Source: Nocardia veterana NBRC 100344 (GTDB lineage: Bacteria > Actinomycetota > Actinomycetes > Mycobacteriales > Mycobacteriaceae). From it: a stretch of DNA of 52,792 nucleotides. The first letter of the stretch is position 1; each line of letters starts with the position of its first letter. The stretch covers positions 1-52,792 of the forward strand of contig NZ_BAGM01000042.1 of assembly GCF_000308855.1 (NCBI RefSeq), read 5' to 3'. Shown piece by piece: positions 44,680 to 52,792 of the stretch. The notes beneath the pieces were generated by a model. It had not been told where the DNA came from. It made no database searches and worked only from the letters and a program-made list of their open reading frames with translations. The translations under genes were made by a program, and so were the position numbers.

Positions 44680-46983
44680 TCAGGGGGCCGGGTGTCGATG
44701 GGGTTCGAGCCGGATGAGCACGGCTTTGGAAACCGGGGTGTTGGATCGTTCGGCGACATGGTCGAGCGGAACCAGCGGATTGGTCTCCGGATAGTAGGCG
44801 GCCGCGTTGCCGCGCGGCGTCGGATAGCCGACGATCCGGAAATCGCTGACCCGTCGCTGCACTCCGTCGTCGAACTCCGAGATCAGATCGACCGAGTCGC
44901 CGTCGCGGAAGCCGAATTCGGTGATGTCGTCCGGATGGACCAGCACCACGCGGCGGGCATTGTGGATCCCGCGGTAGCGGTCGTCCAGGCCGTAGACGGT
45001 GGTGTTGTACTGGTCGTGACTGCGCAGCGTCTGCAACAACAGCCGTCCGGCCGGTATCCGCGGCCACTGTAGTTCGTTGACCGCGAAGTTGGCCTTGCCG
45101 GAGGCGGTGCGGAATTCACGATTGTCCCGGGGCGGATGCGGGAGCTGGAAACCGTTGCGGCCGCGTACCTTCCGGTTGTAGTCGGCGCAACCGGGGACGA
45201 CACGAGCGATGGCGTCGCGGATCAGATCGTAGTCGCGGCGGAACCGCGCCCACGGCACCGGATGGTCGGGGCCGAACAGCTCGAGCGCCAATTCGCAGAC
45301 GATCGCGACCTCACTGCGCAGCTGCTCGCTCACCGGCCGCAGCCGTCCGGTGGACAGATGGACCATCGACATCGAATCCTCCACCGAGACCTGCTGTCTC
45401 ACCCCGTCCTGCAGATCGAGATCGGTTCGCCCCAAGGTGGGCAGGATCAGCGCGGTGCGCCCGTGCACCAGATGACTGCGGTTGAGTTTGGTCGATACCT
45501 GGACGGTCAGCTCGCAGTTGCGCAGCGCGGCCTCGGTGACCGCGGTATCCGGGGTCGCGGAGACGAAATTCCCACCCATGCCGACGAACACCTTGGCGCG
45601 CCCGTCACGCATGGCGCGAATGCAATCGACCGTATCCCAGCCGTGTTCGCGGGGTGTGGTGATGCCGAATTCGGAATCCAGTGCGGCGAGGAAGCTTTCG
45701 GGCATCTTCTCCCAGATGCCCATGGTGCGGTCGCCCTGCACGTTGGAATGGCCGCGGACCGGGCACACGCCGGCTCCGGGCTTGCCGATCATGCCGCGCA
45801 ACAGCAGCAGATTGGTGGCTTCCTCGATGGTGGCCACCCCGTGGCGCTGCTGGGTCAAGCCCATCGCCCAGCAGATGATCGTGGCCTCGGAGGCGGCCAG
45901 CAGCCGCGCGGTGTGCTCGAGCTGTGCGCGGGTGAGTCCGGTCGCGAGGAGCACCTCGTCGAGATCGACCGCGCGCATCTGCTTTTCGTACTCGGCGAAT
46001 CCGGCGGTGTGCGTGTCGACGAACATCCGATCGACAACCGTGCCGGGTGCCCGATCCTCGGCCTCGAACAGCAGCCGGGCCAGCCCCTGGAACAGCGCCA
46101 TATCCCCACCGAGACGGATCTGCAGGAAATCGTCGGCGATGGTGATTCCGGTGGTGAAACCCTTGACGGTCTGCGGATCGCGGAAGCCGATGAGCCCGGT
46201 CTCCGGGAGCGGATTGACCGCGATCACCCGGGCCCCGGCCTCCTTGGCGGCGGCCAGTGCCGACAGCATGCGCGGATGATTGGTGCCGGGATTCTGTCCG
46301 GCGACGATGATCAGGTCGGCGGCGGCGAAATCGTCGATCGACACCGACCCCTTGCCGATGCCGATGGAGCCGGTCAGTGCCGTTCCCGAGGACTCGTGGC
46401 ACATATTCGAGCAGTCCGGCAGGTTGTTGGTGCCGAAACTGCGCACCAGCAGCTGGTAGAGGAACGCGGTCTCGTTGGCGGTGCGGCCGGAGGTGTAGAA
46501 GACCGCCTCGTCCGGGTCGGCCAGTCCGCGCAGGGTGTCGGCGATCAGGCGGTGTGCCTCCGGCCAGGCGATGGGGGAGTAGTGCGTATCGCCCGGGCGC
46601 AGCACCATCGGATGGGTGAGCCGGCCCTGCTGCCCCAGCCAGTAGCCGGACTTGCCGGCGAGTTCGGCGACCGAGTGGGTGGCGAAGAACTCCGGAGTAA
46701 CGGTGCGAAGCGTCGCCTCCTCGGCAACGGCCTTGGCGCCGTTCTCGCAGAATTCGGCCGGGCGACGGTGACCGGTGGGTTCCGGCCAGGCGCAGCCCGG
46801 ACAGTCGAAGCCGTGGCGCTGATTCACCCGCGCGAGCGTGCGGGCGGTCCGTAGCACGCCCATCTCCTCGACGGCCCGTTCCAGCGCGACCGCGACCGCG
46901 GTGACGCCGGCGGCCTGATCCTTGGGCGGGCTCACCGACAGATCGGCTTCGTCGATATCGCGAGTCGGCGGTTTGCGGTGCAT
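44680..46983 (-). CDS. FdhF/YdeP-family molybdopterin oxidoreductase
   Basis: 767 residues from ATG 46983, with GGAGG upstream. The N-terminal motif FDCPGCAWPEP is the YdeP signature. SNMCHESSGTALTGSIGIGKGSV provides the cysteine-containing cofactor segment, and VRGHSNVQGDRTMGIW and the C-terminal dinucleotide-binding domain (YGLDDRYRGIHNARRVVLVHPDDI) are present. It binds a bis-molybdopterin guanine dinucleotide. The substrate may be formate or another small oxidisable molecule; family members are poorly studied. FdhD just downstream argues for formate. Confidence 0.9.
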   Translation of the reverse strand: MHRKPPTRDIDEADLSVSPPKDQAAGVTAVAVALERAVEEMGVLRTARTLARVNQRHGFDCPGCAWPEPTGHRRPAEFCENGAKAVAEEATLRTVTPEFFATHSVAELAGKSGYWLGQQGRLTHPMVLRPGDTHYSPIAWPEAHRLIADTLRGLADPDEAVFYTSGRTANETAFLYQLLVRSFGTNNLPDCSNMCHESSGTALTGSIGIGKGSVSIDDFAAADLIIVAGQNPGTNHPRMLSALAAAKEAGARVIAVNPLPETGLIGFRDPQTVKGFTTGITIADDFLQIRLGGDMALFQGLARLLFEAEDRAPGTVVDRMFVDTHTAGFAEYEKQMRAVDLDEVLLATGLTRAQLEHTARLLAASEATIICWAMGLTQQRHGVATIEEATNLLLLRGMIGKPGAGVCPVRGHSNVQGDRTMGIWEKMPESFLAALDSEFGITTPREHGWDTVDCIRAMRDGRAKVFVGMGGNFVSATPDTAVTEAALRNCELTVQVSTKLNRSHLVHGRTALILPTLGRTDLDLQDGVRQQVSVEDSMSMVHLSTGRLRPVSEQLRSEVAIVCELALELFGPDHPVPWARFRRDYDLIRDAIARVVPGCADYNRKVRGRNGFQLPHPPRDNREFRTASGKANFAVNELQWPRIPAGRLLLQTLRSHDQYNTTVYGLDDRYRGIHNARRVVLVHPDDITEFGFRDGDSVDLISEFDDGVQRRVSDFRIVGYPTPRGNAAAYYPETNPLVPLDHVAERSNTPVSKAVLIRLEPHRHPAP

Positions 46984-47178
46984 ATCCCTATCGTCCTCCC
47001 ACGCGCGCGGTGGCGGCCTCCGGCCCGTCGATCTCGTCGTGTGCACGGCGCAATCGGGGTCCCGCGGGTGAGCCTACGGGGTATCGTGCCGACAGACCGT
47101 GCGGCGCAGTCGGGGGATGTTCGCGCACATCAGGCGGTCTCGGTCAGCGCTGCGGCGCCCAGGACGAGGGACGGCATC

Positions 47179-47622
47179 ATGCACGAGACGACGAGGACCG
47201 GGAGCATCCGCGCGGGCCGCCGGGCCGCCACCGTCGTGGGCGGCGGTCTGTTCGGCATGGCGGCGGTGGTCGCCCTGATGTTTCCGCAGGCCGCGAATGC
47301 CGCTGTCACCAGAATCGGCGCCACCCCCGATATGAACTTCGGAATCGCCACCAATTACGGCAGCGGATGCGGCTACACCCTGCAGGCCGATGTCACCGAC
47401 CCGGTCGCGCCGGTGACCTTCTACGACAACGGTGTCGCGTTCGGTGTCGCCCGGCCCGGGGGCGCCTACGCGCTCATCCCGTGGGTGCCGGCGACACCCG
47501 GGCACCATACGGTGACGGCGGTGCAGGCGGGCCAGCCCACCGAGTTGCCGGCGGCGCGACTGGATCTCCCGGTCGGTACCGGCATCCACCTCGGGTACGC
47601 CTGCCTGGTCACCGGCGGCTGA
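47179..47622 (+). CDS. Small secreted protein of unknown function
   Basis: 147 residues from ATG 47179, with an AGGACGAGGGA-type site upstream. Residues 1-40 are a signal peptide with two Arg near the front (AGRRAATVVGGGLFGMAAVVALMF) and a cleavage site PQAANA. The mature part has two Cys (GSGCGY and YACL) that could pair, and a beta-rich look resembling an Ig-like fold (PVTFYDNGVAFG). It is similar in style to other small exported actinobacterial proteins. Divergent from the molybdoenzyme gene with a 195-base gap. Confidence 0.75.
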   Translation: MHETTRTGSIRAGRRAATVVGGGLFGMAAVVALMFPQAANAAVTRIGATPDMNFGIATNYGSGCGYTLQADVTDPVAPVTFYDNGVAFGVARPGGAYALIPWVPATPGHHTVTAVQAGQPTELPAARLDLPVGTGIHLGYACLVTGG

Positions 47623-47788
47623 CACCGGAATGTCGGCGGCGGGCCCGGTGCTGTCCGGAGCGGGTAGCCCGGCCGACGGCGATGTCATAGCGCTGTGCGG
47701 CAACGGAATACACCGATGGCGATGACTGTGTGGGATCGACGGCGGTCCAGCTGAGCACCGTGGCCTGGCTGATCGGCCGCTGAGATCG

Positions 47789-47831
47789 GGCGGACCCGCT
47801 CCGGGCGACAGTGGTCCGGAGCGGGTCCGCC
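47789..47831. terminator. Bidirectional hairpin terminator between the secreted-protein and MFS genes
   Basis: A 16-bp perfect stem (GGCGGACCCGCTCCGG at 47789-47804 with CCGGAGCGGGTCCGCC at 47816-47831) with an 11-base loop. It ends 8 bases before the MFS stop codon, so it mainly serves that - strand gene. Confidence 0.75.
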
Positions 47832-47839
47832 GGCGCCGG

Positions 47840-49294
47840 TCAGACCGCCGAGGCCGATACCGGCGACGCTGCCGGGGTTTCGGCGGTGGCGGCCGTGCCG
47901 GGTCCGCCATGGCGGACTTCCGGACGGAGTCCGAGCAGGGCCGCGAGGACGGTGGCGACGCAGGCCGCCGCCCCCACCCAGAAGGCGATCGTGAACTGGC
48001 TCTCCTGGGGGAGCGGCAGCTGCGGAAGCAGTTTCGCGGTCAGCAGCGTGGTGATGATCGCGCTGGCCAGCGAGCTGCCGACGGTCCGGGAGATGGAGTT
48101 GATGCCGTTGGCGATCCCGCTCTGGTGATGCGGGACGCCGGCCGCGATCAGGGCGGGCATGGCCGCATAGGCGAAACTGATCGCGATACCGATCACCACG
48201 CTCGCGGCGATCACCGACGCGGTGGTGTCGTGGGCCAGTGCCAGCCAGCCGAATCCGACCATGCCGACGACTCCGGACAGCGCCAGTACCGAGCGTCCGC
48301 CGAGCCGGCCGACCAGGATCCCGCCGATCGGCGCGGCCAGCATGGACGACAGCGTCGCCGGCAGCAGATATTCCACCGAGGCGCGCAGGATCGAGGCGCC
48401 GAAGCCGTAACCGGCCACCCGGGTGGGCATCTGGGCCAGATACGACACCCCCATGAACTGCATGAACATCGCGAATCCGATGAACATGCCGGCCAGGTTG
48501 GTGAACAGCACCGGCCGATGGGTGAACATCTGCAGATCCACCAGCGGGGTGCGCACCCGGCGTTCGGTCAGCACCCACGCCGCCGCGGTGGCGATCGCGC
48601 CCGCGAAGCAGGCGAGCGTGGTCACCGAGGTCCAACCCCATTCGTGCCCTTGGGAAATCGGCAGCAGCAGCAGGATCAGGAATCCGCCCAGGGTGAGGGC
48701 CCCGGGGAGATCGACCGCGCCCGGGTGGCGGGTGGTGGTGGCCGGGACCGCCACCGCCGCGGCGACCAGCGCGACCACCGACAGCGCGGCGGTGAACCAG
48801 AAGACGACGTGGTAGTCCGGATCGGCGCCCTTGGTCAGCAGGCCGGTCGACACCAGGCCGAGACCGCCGCCGAAGCCGAGGGTGCCGCTGACGATGGCCA
48901 TCGCGTGGTGCAGGCGCCGCGCCGGAATCTCCTCGCGCAACACCGCGAGTGCCAGCGGGAAGATCGCCGTGGCCACGCCCTGTAGCACCCGGCCGACCAG
49001 CAGCACGCTCAGCGAATTCGCGGATGCGGAGATCGCCGAACCCGCCGCGGCGACGACCAGCACACCGAGCAGGGTCGGCTTCTTGCCGTAGAGGTCGCCG
49101 ACCCGGCCCAGCAGGGGCGTCGAGACCGCGGCCGAGAGCAGCGTCGCCGTGGTCACCCAGCTGACCGATGTGGTCGAGACCTGCAACTTCGTCGCGATCA
49201 AGCCGAGGATCGGCACCGCCTGGGTCTGCATGACCGTGACGATCATCGCGGCGAAGGCCAACACGCCGGTCAGTAGCGAACCCTTACGCTCCAC
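47840..49294 (-). CDS. MFS transporter, DHA2 (14-helix, EmrB/QacA) type
   Basis: 484 residues from GTG 49294, which has GGAGG six bases upstream; an ATG at 49321 lies upstream of that site. Fourteen hydrophobic segments are visible. TPLLGRVGDLYGKKP is the MFS motif A in the loop between helices 2 and 3, and LVGRVLQGVATAIFPLALAVL is typical of DHA2 drug exporters. It exports organic compounds using the proton gradient. It is divergent from a MarR regulator, which probably represses it. Confidence 0.92.
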   Translation of the reverse strand: MERKGSLLTGVLAFAAMIVTVMQTQAVPILGLIATKLQVSTTSVSWVTTATLLSAAVSTPLLGRVGDLYGKKPTLLGVLVVAAAGSAISASANSLSVLLVGRVLQGVATAIFPLALAVLREEIPARRLHHAMAIVSGTLGFGGGLGLVSTGLLTKGADPDYHVVFWFTAALSVVALVAAAVAVPATTTRHPGAVDLPGALTLGGFLILLLLPISQGHEWGWTSVTTLACFAGAIATAAAWVLTERRVRTPLVDLQMFTHRPVLFTNLAGMFIGFAMFMQFMGVSYLAQMPTRVAGYGFGASILRASVEYLLPATLSSMLAAPIGGILVGRLGGRSVLALSGVVGMVGFGWLALAHDTTASVIAASVVIGIAISFAYAAMPALIAAGVPHHQSGIANGINSISRTVGSSLASAIITTLLTAKLLPQLPLPQESQFTIAFWVGAAACVATVLAALLGLRPEVRHGGPGTAATAETPAASPVSASAV

Positions 49295-49307
49295 CAGCCA
49301 CCTCCAT

Positions 49308-49349
49308 ATGTATGAAGACATATATGTTTGAAGACCTCAAGTATTTAAG
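49308..49349. promoter_or_regulatory. Operator region of the divergent MFS-MarR pair
   Basis: ATGTATGAAGAC (49308-49319) is repeated as ATGTTTGAAGAC (49324-49335), 11 of 12 identical and 16 bases apart. The second copy runs into TTGAAGACCTCAA (49328-49340), an inverted repeat with TTGA/TCAA arms. This AT-rich stretch stands out from its GC-rich surroundings and is the likely MarR binding site. Confidence 0.6.
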
Positions 49350-49394
49350 AAGTCGACGATAGCCGTTGTCAATCGCATCGGTAGGATTGCCGCT

Positions 49395-49832
49395 ATGTCA
49401 CCGGACACAGCGCAGAGCCCGCTGGCATTGCTGATCGCCCGCTTCGTCTCGGCCTACCTGCAGGACTTCCTCACCGCGGCCGAGGGGCACGGCCTGACGC
49501 TGACCCAGGCCAAGCTGCTGCTGGCGCTCAACGAGCCGCCCGCCGAATTGCCGATGCGGGTGCTGGCCGACCGCATGGCCTGTGATCCGTCGAACCTCAC
49601 GGGAGTGGCCGACCGGATGGAATCGCGCGGCCTGGTGCGGCGCACGGTGAATCCCGCCGATCGGCGGGTCAAATATCTGGTATCCACCGAGGCCGGTCGT
49701 GAACTGGCCGGGCAGATTCGCGGTTCGCAGGTCCGGGCCTACAAGGCGCTGGCGGAATTGACGCCCGAGGACGAAGAGGTGCTGCGGGAGCTGCTCGAGC
49801 GGCTGGTCCCGAAACTCGAATCGGCCGACTGA
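49395..49832 (+). CDS. MarR-family regulator of the adjacent MFS exporter
   Basis: 145 residues. The winged helix-turn-helix reads VLADRMACDPSNLTGVADRMESRGLVRRTVNPADRRVKYLVSTEAG, with the DRR wing motif. TAGGAT at 49382-49387 may be the -10 for a nearly leaderless message. The divergent MFS gene and AT-rich repeats between them make it a typical local repressor released by the exported drug. The ligand is unknown. Confidence 0.9.
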   Translation: MSPDTAQSPLALLIARFVSAYLQDFLTAAEGHGLTLTQAKLLLALNEPPAELPMRVLADRMACDPSNLTGVADRMESRGLVRRTVNPADRRVKYLVSTEAGRELAGQIRGSQVRAYKALAELTPEDEEVLRELLERLVPKLESAD

Positions 49833-49899
49833 AACGTACCGGCCGGCCAGGTTGGGGGACGCGGTCGCCGCGGGCTTCCGGCGAGTGCGATGCGGCCGA

Positions 49900-50397
49900 T
49901 CAGGCGGTGAATCGTCCGGTCTGCAGGGCGCTTTCGCGGTGCCGAGACGGGAAACCGGGGCCCAGCCGCGAGGAGACCTCGCCGTGGCGCAACGGCTCGC
50001 CGCACTGCGCGCACACCACCTCGGCGTGGGTGTCGTGGCCGCAGGTCTCGTGATGGATGACGACCGGTGGCCCGGCCTCCGGCGCGAGCCAGCGGTCACC
50101 CCAGCGCATCATGGCGGTGAGGACCGGGAAGAAATCGCGTCCCTTCTCGGTGAGGCGGTATTCGAACCGCACCGGGCGGTCCTGATAGCGAACCTTCTCC
50201 AGCATGCCCTCGGCGACCAGTCGCGCCAGCCGCTGGGTCAAGACGTTGCGGCTGAGCCCGAGGATGCGCTCGAAGTCGTCGAATCGCGTTGTGCCGTAAT
50301 ATGCTTCGCGCAACACCAGCGGCGTCCACCAGTCGCCGATCAGATCGACCGTGCGGGCGACCGAACAGGGCCAGGTGGCGAAGGTGGTGCGCTTCAT
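49900..50397 (-). CDS. HxlR-family transcriptional regulator
   Basis: 165 residues from ATG 50397. The winged helix begins CSVARTVDLIGDWWTPLVLREAYYGTTRFDDFERILGLSRNVLTQRLARLVAEGMLEKVRYQDRPVR, the standard HxlR pattern (Cys near the front, GDWWT, FDDF). The C-terminal part has CGHDTH and CAQCG, which might bind a metal. Its ATG overlaps the stop of the molybdoenzyme gene (ATGA), so translation is coupled. It may answer to redox or electrophile stress. The first Cys is the usual redox sensor in this family. Confidence 0.9.
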   Translation of the reverse strand: MKRTTFATWPCSVARTVDLIGDWWTPLVLREAYYGTTRFDDFERILGLSRNVLTQRLARLVAEGMLEKVRYQDRPVRFEYRLTEKGRDFFPVLTAMMRWGDRWLAPEAGPPVVIHHETCGHDTHAEVVCAQCGEPLRHGEVSSRLGPGFPSRHRESALQTGRFTA

Positions 50398-52637
50398 GTC
50401 CCCACCGTATCGAGGCGGGCCGGGACGTACTTGTGCCACGGGGTGCCGACCCACTCGTCGCGATCGTCGAAGGCGGTCAGTTCGTTGGGTGCGATGCCGC
50501 TGGTGAGGACGTCGCCGTCGTGCTCCACGGTCAGGCCCAGCCCGTTGGGCAGCGACAGATGTCCGCTCCGCATCCGGTCGGTCGGCTCGACCGTCACCTC
50601 GGCACTGCCGCTGCGGGTGGTGAGCCGGACCCGGTCGCCCGACCGCAGGCCGAGCCGTTGCGCATCGTCCGTGCTGATCCGCAGCGCGCCACCGGGATCG
50701 CGTGTGCGCCACGCGGGATCGCGCATGATGGTGTTGGCGGTGAACGCGCGTCGTTCCCCGGCGGCCAGCACGAAGGGCCACTCGTGCTCCGGATCGGGTT
50801 CGGGTAGGTCGGCCAGGGCGGACAGGAGTTCCGGGATATGCAGTCGGACGACGCCGTCGCGCAGCCGGTTCCAGGTTTCGCCGATCTCGTCGTCGGTGAT
50901 CACCACGCCGTGCGCCCCGGTCAGGATCGCCTGGAACAGGCGCTCACCGGCCTCCGGCCCGGTGCCGTATCCGGCCCGCTGCACCCCGGCCGGGAACTTG
51001 CGCACGCAGTTGTGGGCCGCCGCCCACAGCACGGCCGCGGCGGCGGCGCCGTCGGGCAGGGTCGGGCCCAGGGTGCGATAGAGCAGGACGGGCGCCAGTC
51101 TGGCCTTGGCGGGATCGGCCAGCATGCTCAGGAACGCCGGTGCGAACGCCTCGCGGCCCTGCTCGAGGGCGACCCGCAGCGGGCGGTAGTCGTCCTCGGT
51201 GAGCGCGCCGGCGGCCTCGACCAGCCGGGCATGAATCTCCGGTTCCGGCAGGACGCCGGCGGGCGGCGGGAGGACCGGGTGCCGGAGATGGAAGACGTTG
51301 CGCGGGAATTCGAAATTGAAGAACGTGGCCTCGTATTTCTCGAACTGGGTGGGTGCCGGTAGTACGTAGTCGGCGAGCCGGGCCGTTTCGGTCATCGCGA
51401 CGTCGATGACGACGACCAGATCGAGTGCGGCCAGCGCCGCCCGCATCCGTGCCGAATCCGCTAGGGAGTGCACGGGATTGGCGCTCTCGATCAGCATGGC
51501 CCGATAGCGTGCCGGATGGTCGGTGAGGATCTCCTCGGTGATCACGTTGCACGGCACCAGGCCGCTGACGATGCGCGCGCCGACCACCGGGCTGCGCGGG
51601 CCGGAGTCGGCGGGATGCCCGCGGTCGTGGCCGATGGCGGCCAGGCCGGAGAAGGCGTACTGCGCGCCGGACTTGCCGAGATTGCCGGTCAGCAGCCACA
51701 GCAACTTCTCGACATAGCTCACCAGCGTCGAGTGCCGGTTCATCTGGACGCCCAGATCCTCCAGGGCGGCCACCGACTCGGCGGCGGCCAGCCGGCGGGT
51801 CGCCGCGGTGACCAGTTCCGGCTCGACATCGGCTATCGCGCAGTATCGTTCGATCGGCACCGTGCGCAGTACCGCCACCACCTCGTCGAGTCCCTCGGTG
51901 TGCGCGGCGAGCCAGTCGTGGGCGATCAGATCGTCTCGGATCAGGATCGCGGCCATCGCGGCGAGCAGATAGATATCGGTGCCGGGACGTAGTTGCAGGT
52001 GGAAATCGGCGAGTTCGGCCGTTTCGGTGCGGACCGGATCCAGCACGATGATCGCCCGTTCCGGGTCGCGCGCGATTTCCTTCAGCACGGACCGGGCCCG
52101 CGGAAAGCCGTGTGACTGGTACGGATTCTTCCCCACGAACAGTGCCACCTCGGCATGTTCGATATCGGCGCGCACCGGATGGCCGGTCATTCGAGCGCCG
52201 ACCCAGAATTCCCCGGTCTTCTCCTGAGCCAGGGCGCTGGAGCGATAGCGCATTCCGTAGGCGGCCATCGTGGCCGGTGCGTAGGCGCCGCCCAGATGAT
52301 TGCCCTGGCCGCCGCCACCGTAGTAGAAGATCGACTTGCCGCCGTATTCCGCGCCGATCGCGCGCATCCGCTGCGATATCTCGGAGATCGCTGTGTCCCA
52401 GTCGATTTCGTCGAATCCGCCGTCCTCCCGGCGGCGCAACGGCGTGCGGATCCGCCCGGTGCGCCCGTTCTGATAGCGATCCAGCTGCAACGCCTTGTTG
52501 CAGGTGTAGCCGGCGGAGGAGGGGTGCAGTTTGTCGCCGCGGATCTTGTCGAAACTCCGGCCGTCGGAGCCGAGCAGCACCTGGATGCCGCAATTGCACT
52601 CGCACAGGATGCACGCCGTTGGCTGCCACTCGCTCAT
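50394..52637 (-). CDS. Molybdopterin oxidoreductase (assimilatory nitrate-reductase/formate-dehydrogenase type)
   Basis: 747 residues from ATG 52637. The N-terminal 4Fe-4S site is Cys9, Cys12, Cys16 and Cys46 (TACILCECNCG, then GYTCNKAL). The molybdopterin domains follow (FYYGGGGQGNHLGG, LFVGKNPYQSHGFPRAR, VLDPVRTETAELADFHLQLRPGTD). The C-terminal dinucleotide-binding domain includes RISTDDAQRLGLRSGDRV. It is cytosolic with no Tat signal. The electron partner and substrate are not evident; no separate small subunit is nearby. The HxlR gene overlaps its end, so both are one transcript. Confidence 0.9.
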   Translation of the reverse strand: MSEWQPTACILCECNCGIQVLLGSDGRSFDKIRGDKLHPSSAGYTCNKALQLDRYQNGRTGRIRTPLRRREDGGFDEIDWDTAISEISQRMRAIGAEYGGKSIFYYGGGGQGNHLGGAYAPATMAAYGMRYRSSALAQEKTGEFWVGARMTGHPVRADIEHAEVALFVGKNPYQSHGFPRARSVLKEIARDPERAIIVLDPVRTETAELADFHLQLRPGTDIYLLAAMAAILIRDDLIAHDWLAAHTEGLDEVVAVLRTVPIERYCAIADVEPELVTAATRRLAAAESVAALEDLGVQMNRHSTLVSYVEKLLWLLTGNLGKSGAQYAFSGLAAIGHDRGHPADSGPRSPVVGARIVSGLVPCNVITEEILTDHPARYRAMLIESANPVHSLADSARMRAALAALDLVVVIDVAMTETARLADYVLPAPTQFEKYEATFFNFEFPRNVFHLRHPVLPPPAGVLPEPEIHARLVEAAGALTEDDYRPLRVALEQGREAFAPAFLSMLADPAKARLAPVLLYRTLGPTLPDGAAAAAVLWAAAHNCVRKFPAGVQRAGYGTGPEAGERLFQAILTGAHGVVITDDEIGETWNRLRDGVVRLHIPELLSALADLPEPDPEHEWPFVLAAGERRAFTANTIMRDPAWRTRDPGGALRISTDDAQRLGLRSGDRVRLTTRSGSAEVTVEPTDRMRSGHLSLPNGLGLTVEHDGDVLTSGIAPNELTAFDDRDEWVGTPWHKYVPARLDTVGT

Positions 52638-52643
52638 GCACGC

Positions 52644-52649
52644 AGCGTA
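52644..52649 (-). promoter_or_regulatory. Putative -10 box for the leaderless molybdoenzyme transcript
   Basis: On the minus strand TACGCT fits TANNNT and ends six bases before ATG 52637, so the transcript would start on the start codon. No ribosome binding site is present. The remaining 140 bases to the window end hold no recognisable gene. Confidence 0.4.
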
Positions 52650-52792
52650 CGAGGGTTAGTTCACAAACGCTACCCACTGACCGAACCGCGTCGACCGCGT
52701 CTCGTGACAGACTCGGTGGACACCGATGGCAACGGCCGATGAATTTGTCCGGCCCCGCCCGTCGTACAGGTGACAGACCGCAATCCCATCCC

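Overview
The window is high-GC DNA from an actinomycete. The best fit is a mycolic-acid-containing member of the Nocardiaceae, and Nocardia is my first guess. The basis is gene content and order. The very large NAD-dependent glutamate dehydrogenase, a hot-dog thioesterase, a conserved 217-residue protein, an HNH nuclease, GlbO, AglA, CtaJ, a DUF5130-type protein, PepN, the CPWC DsbA-like protein, RpiB, Nei2, Tig and ClpP1-ClpP2-ClpX follow the Rv2476c-to-Rv2457c segment of Mycobacterium tuberculosis as I remember it. The M. tuberculosis correspondences are from memory and were not searched. GTG and TTG starts, and -10 boxes placed for leaderless transcription, also fit an actinomycete.

Layout. 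1-3011: end of NAD-GDH, thioesterase and the conserved 217-residue protein, all +. 3013-4789: epimerase-like protein and HNH nuclease, both -. 5131-8151: glbO, aglA, ctaJ and DUF5130-type protein, +, closed by a terminator. 8308-10778: an inserted accessory Clp module. It holds a PopR/ClgR-like regulator ending LALAA and, facing it tail to tail, two ClpP genes, one of which has lost its catalytic serine; a SnoaL-like gene follows. 10863-18306: pepN (-), purC (+), an ECF42-type sigma factor with its DGPF/YCII partner (-), an FAD reductase (-) and the mycothiol-linked DsbA-like protein (+). 18411-25638: M48 protease, rpiB, nei2, then a run of - strand envelope genes (GT87, PAP2-like, glycine-rich membrane protein) and a diguanylate cyclase. 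25639-26375 has no gene I trust. tRNA-Gly(TCC) and tRNA-Pro(TGG) follow, then a guanidine-III-type riboswitch in front of an SMR exporter.

27171-35719: DEAD-box helicase (-), GT39 (+), Nudix (+), an incomplete condensation-like protein (-), phosphoketolase (-) and an FKBP lipoprotein (+). 35910-40492: the protein-quality-control block tig-clpP1-clpP2-clpX, closed by a 20-bp-stem terminator. 40571-44631: small stress or accessory genes (AhpD-like, DinB-like, MarR, membrane protein, SnoaL) and fdhD. 44680-52637: FdhF/YdeP-type molybdoenzyme, a secreted protein, a divergent MFS-MarR pair, an HxlR regulator and a second molybdopterin oxidoreductase.

How it fits together: the housekeeping backbone is interrupted by modules that carry their own control. 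The most interesting is the second ClpP pair with its probably self-limiting regulator, about 27 kb from the essential clpP1-clpP2-clpX block. Others are the guanidine-responsive exporter, an operator set exactly between -35 and -10 boxes, and three regulator-target pairs (MarR-MFS, HxlR-molybdoenzyme, ECF42-DGPF).
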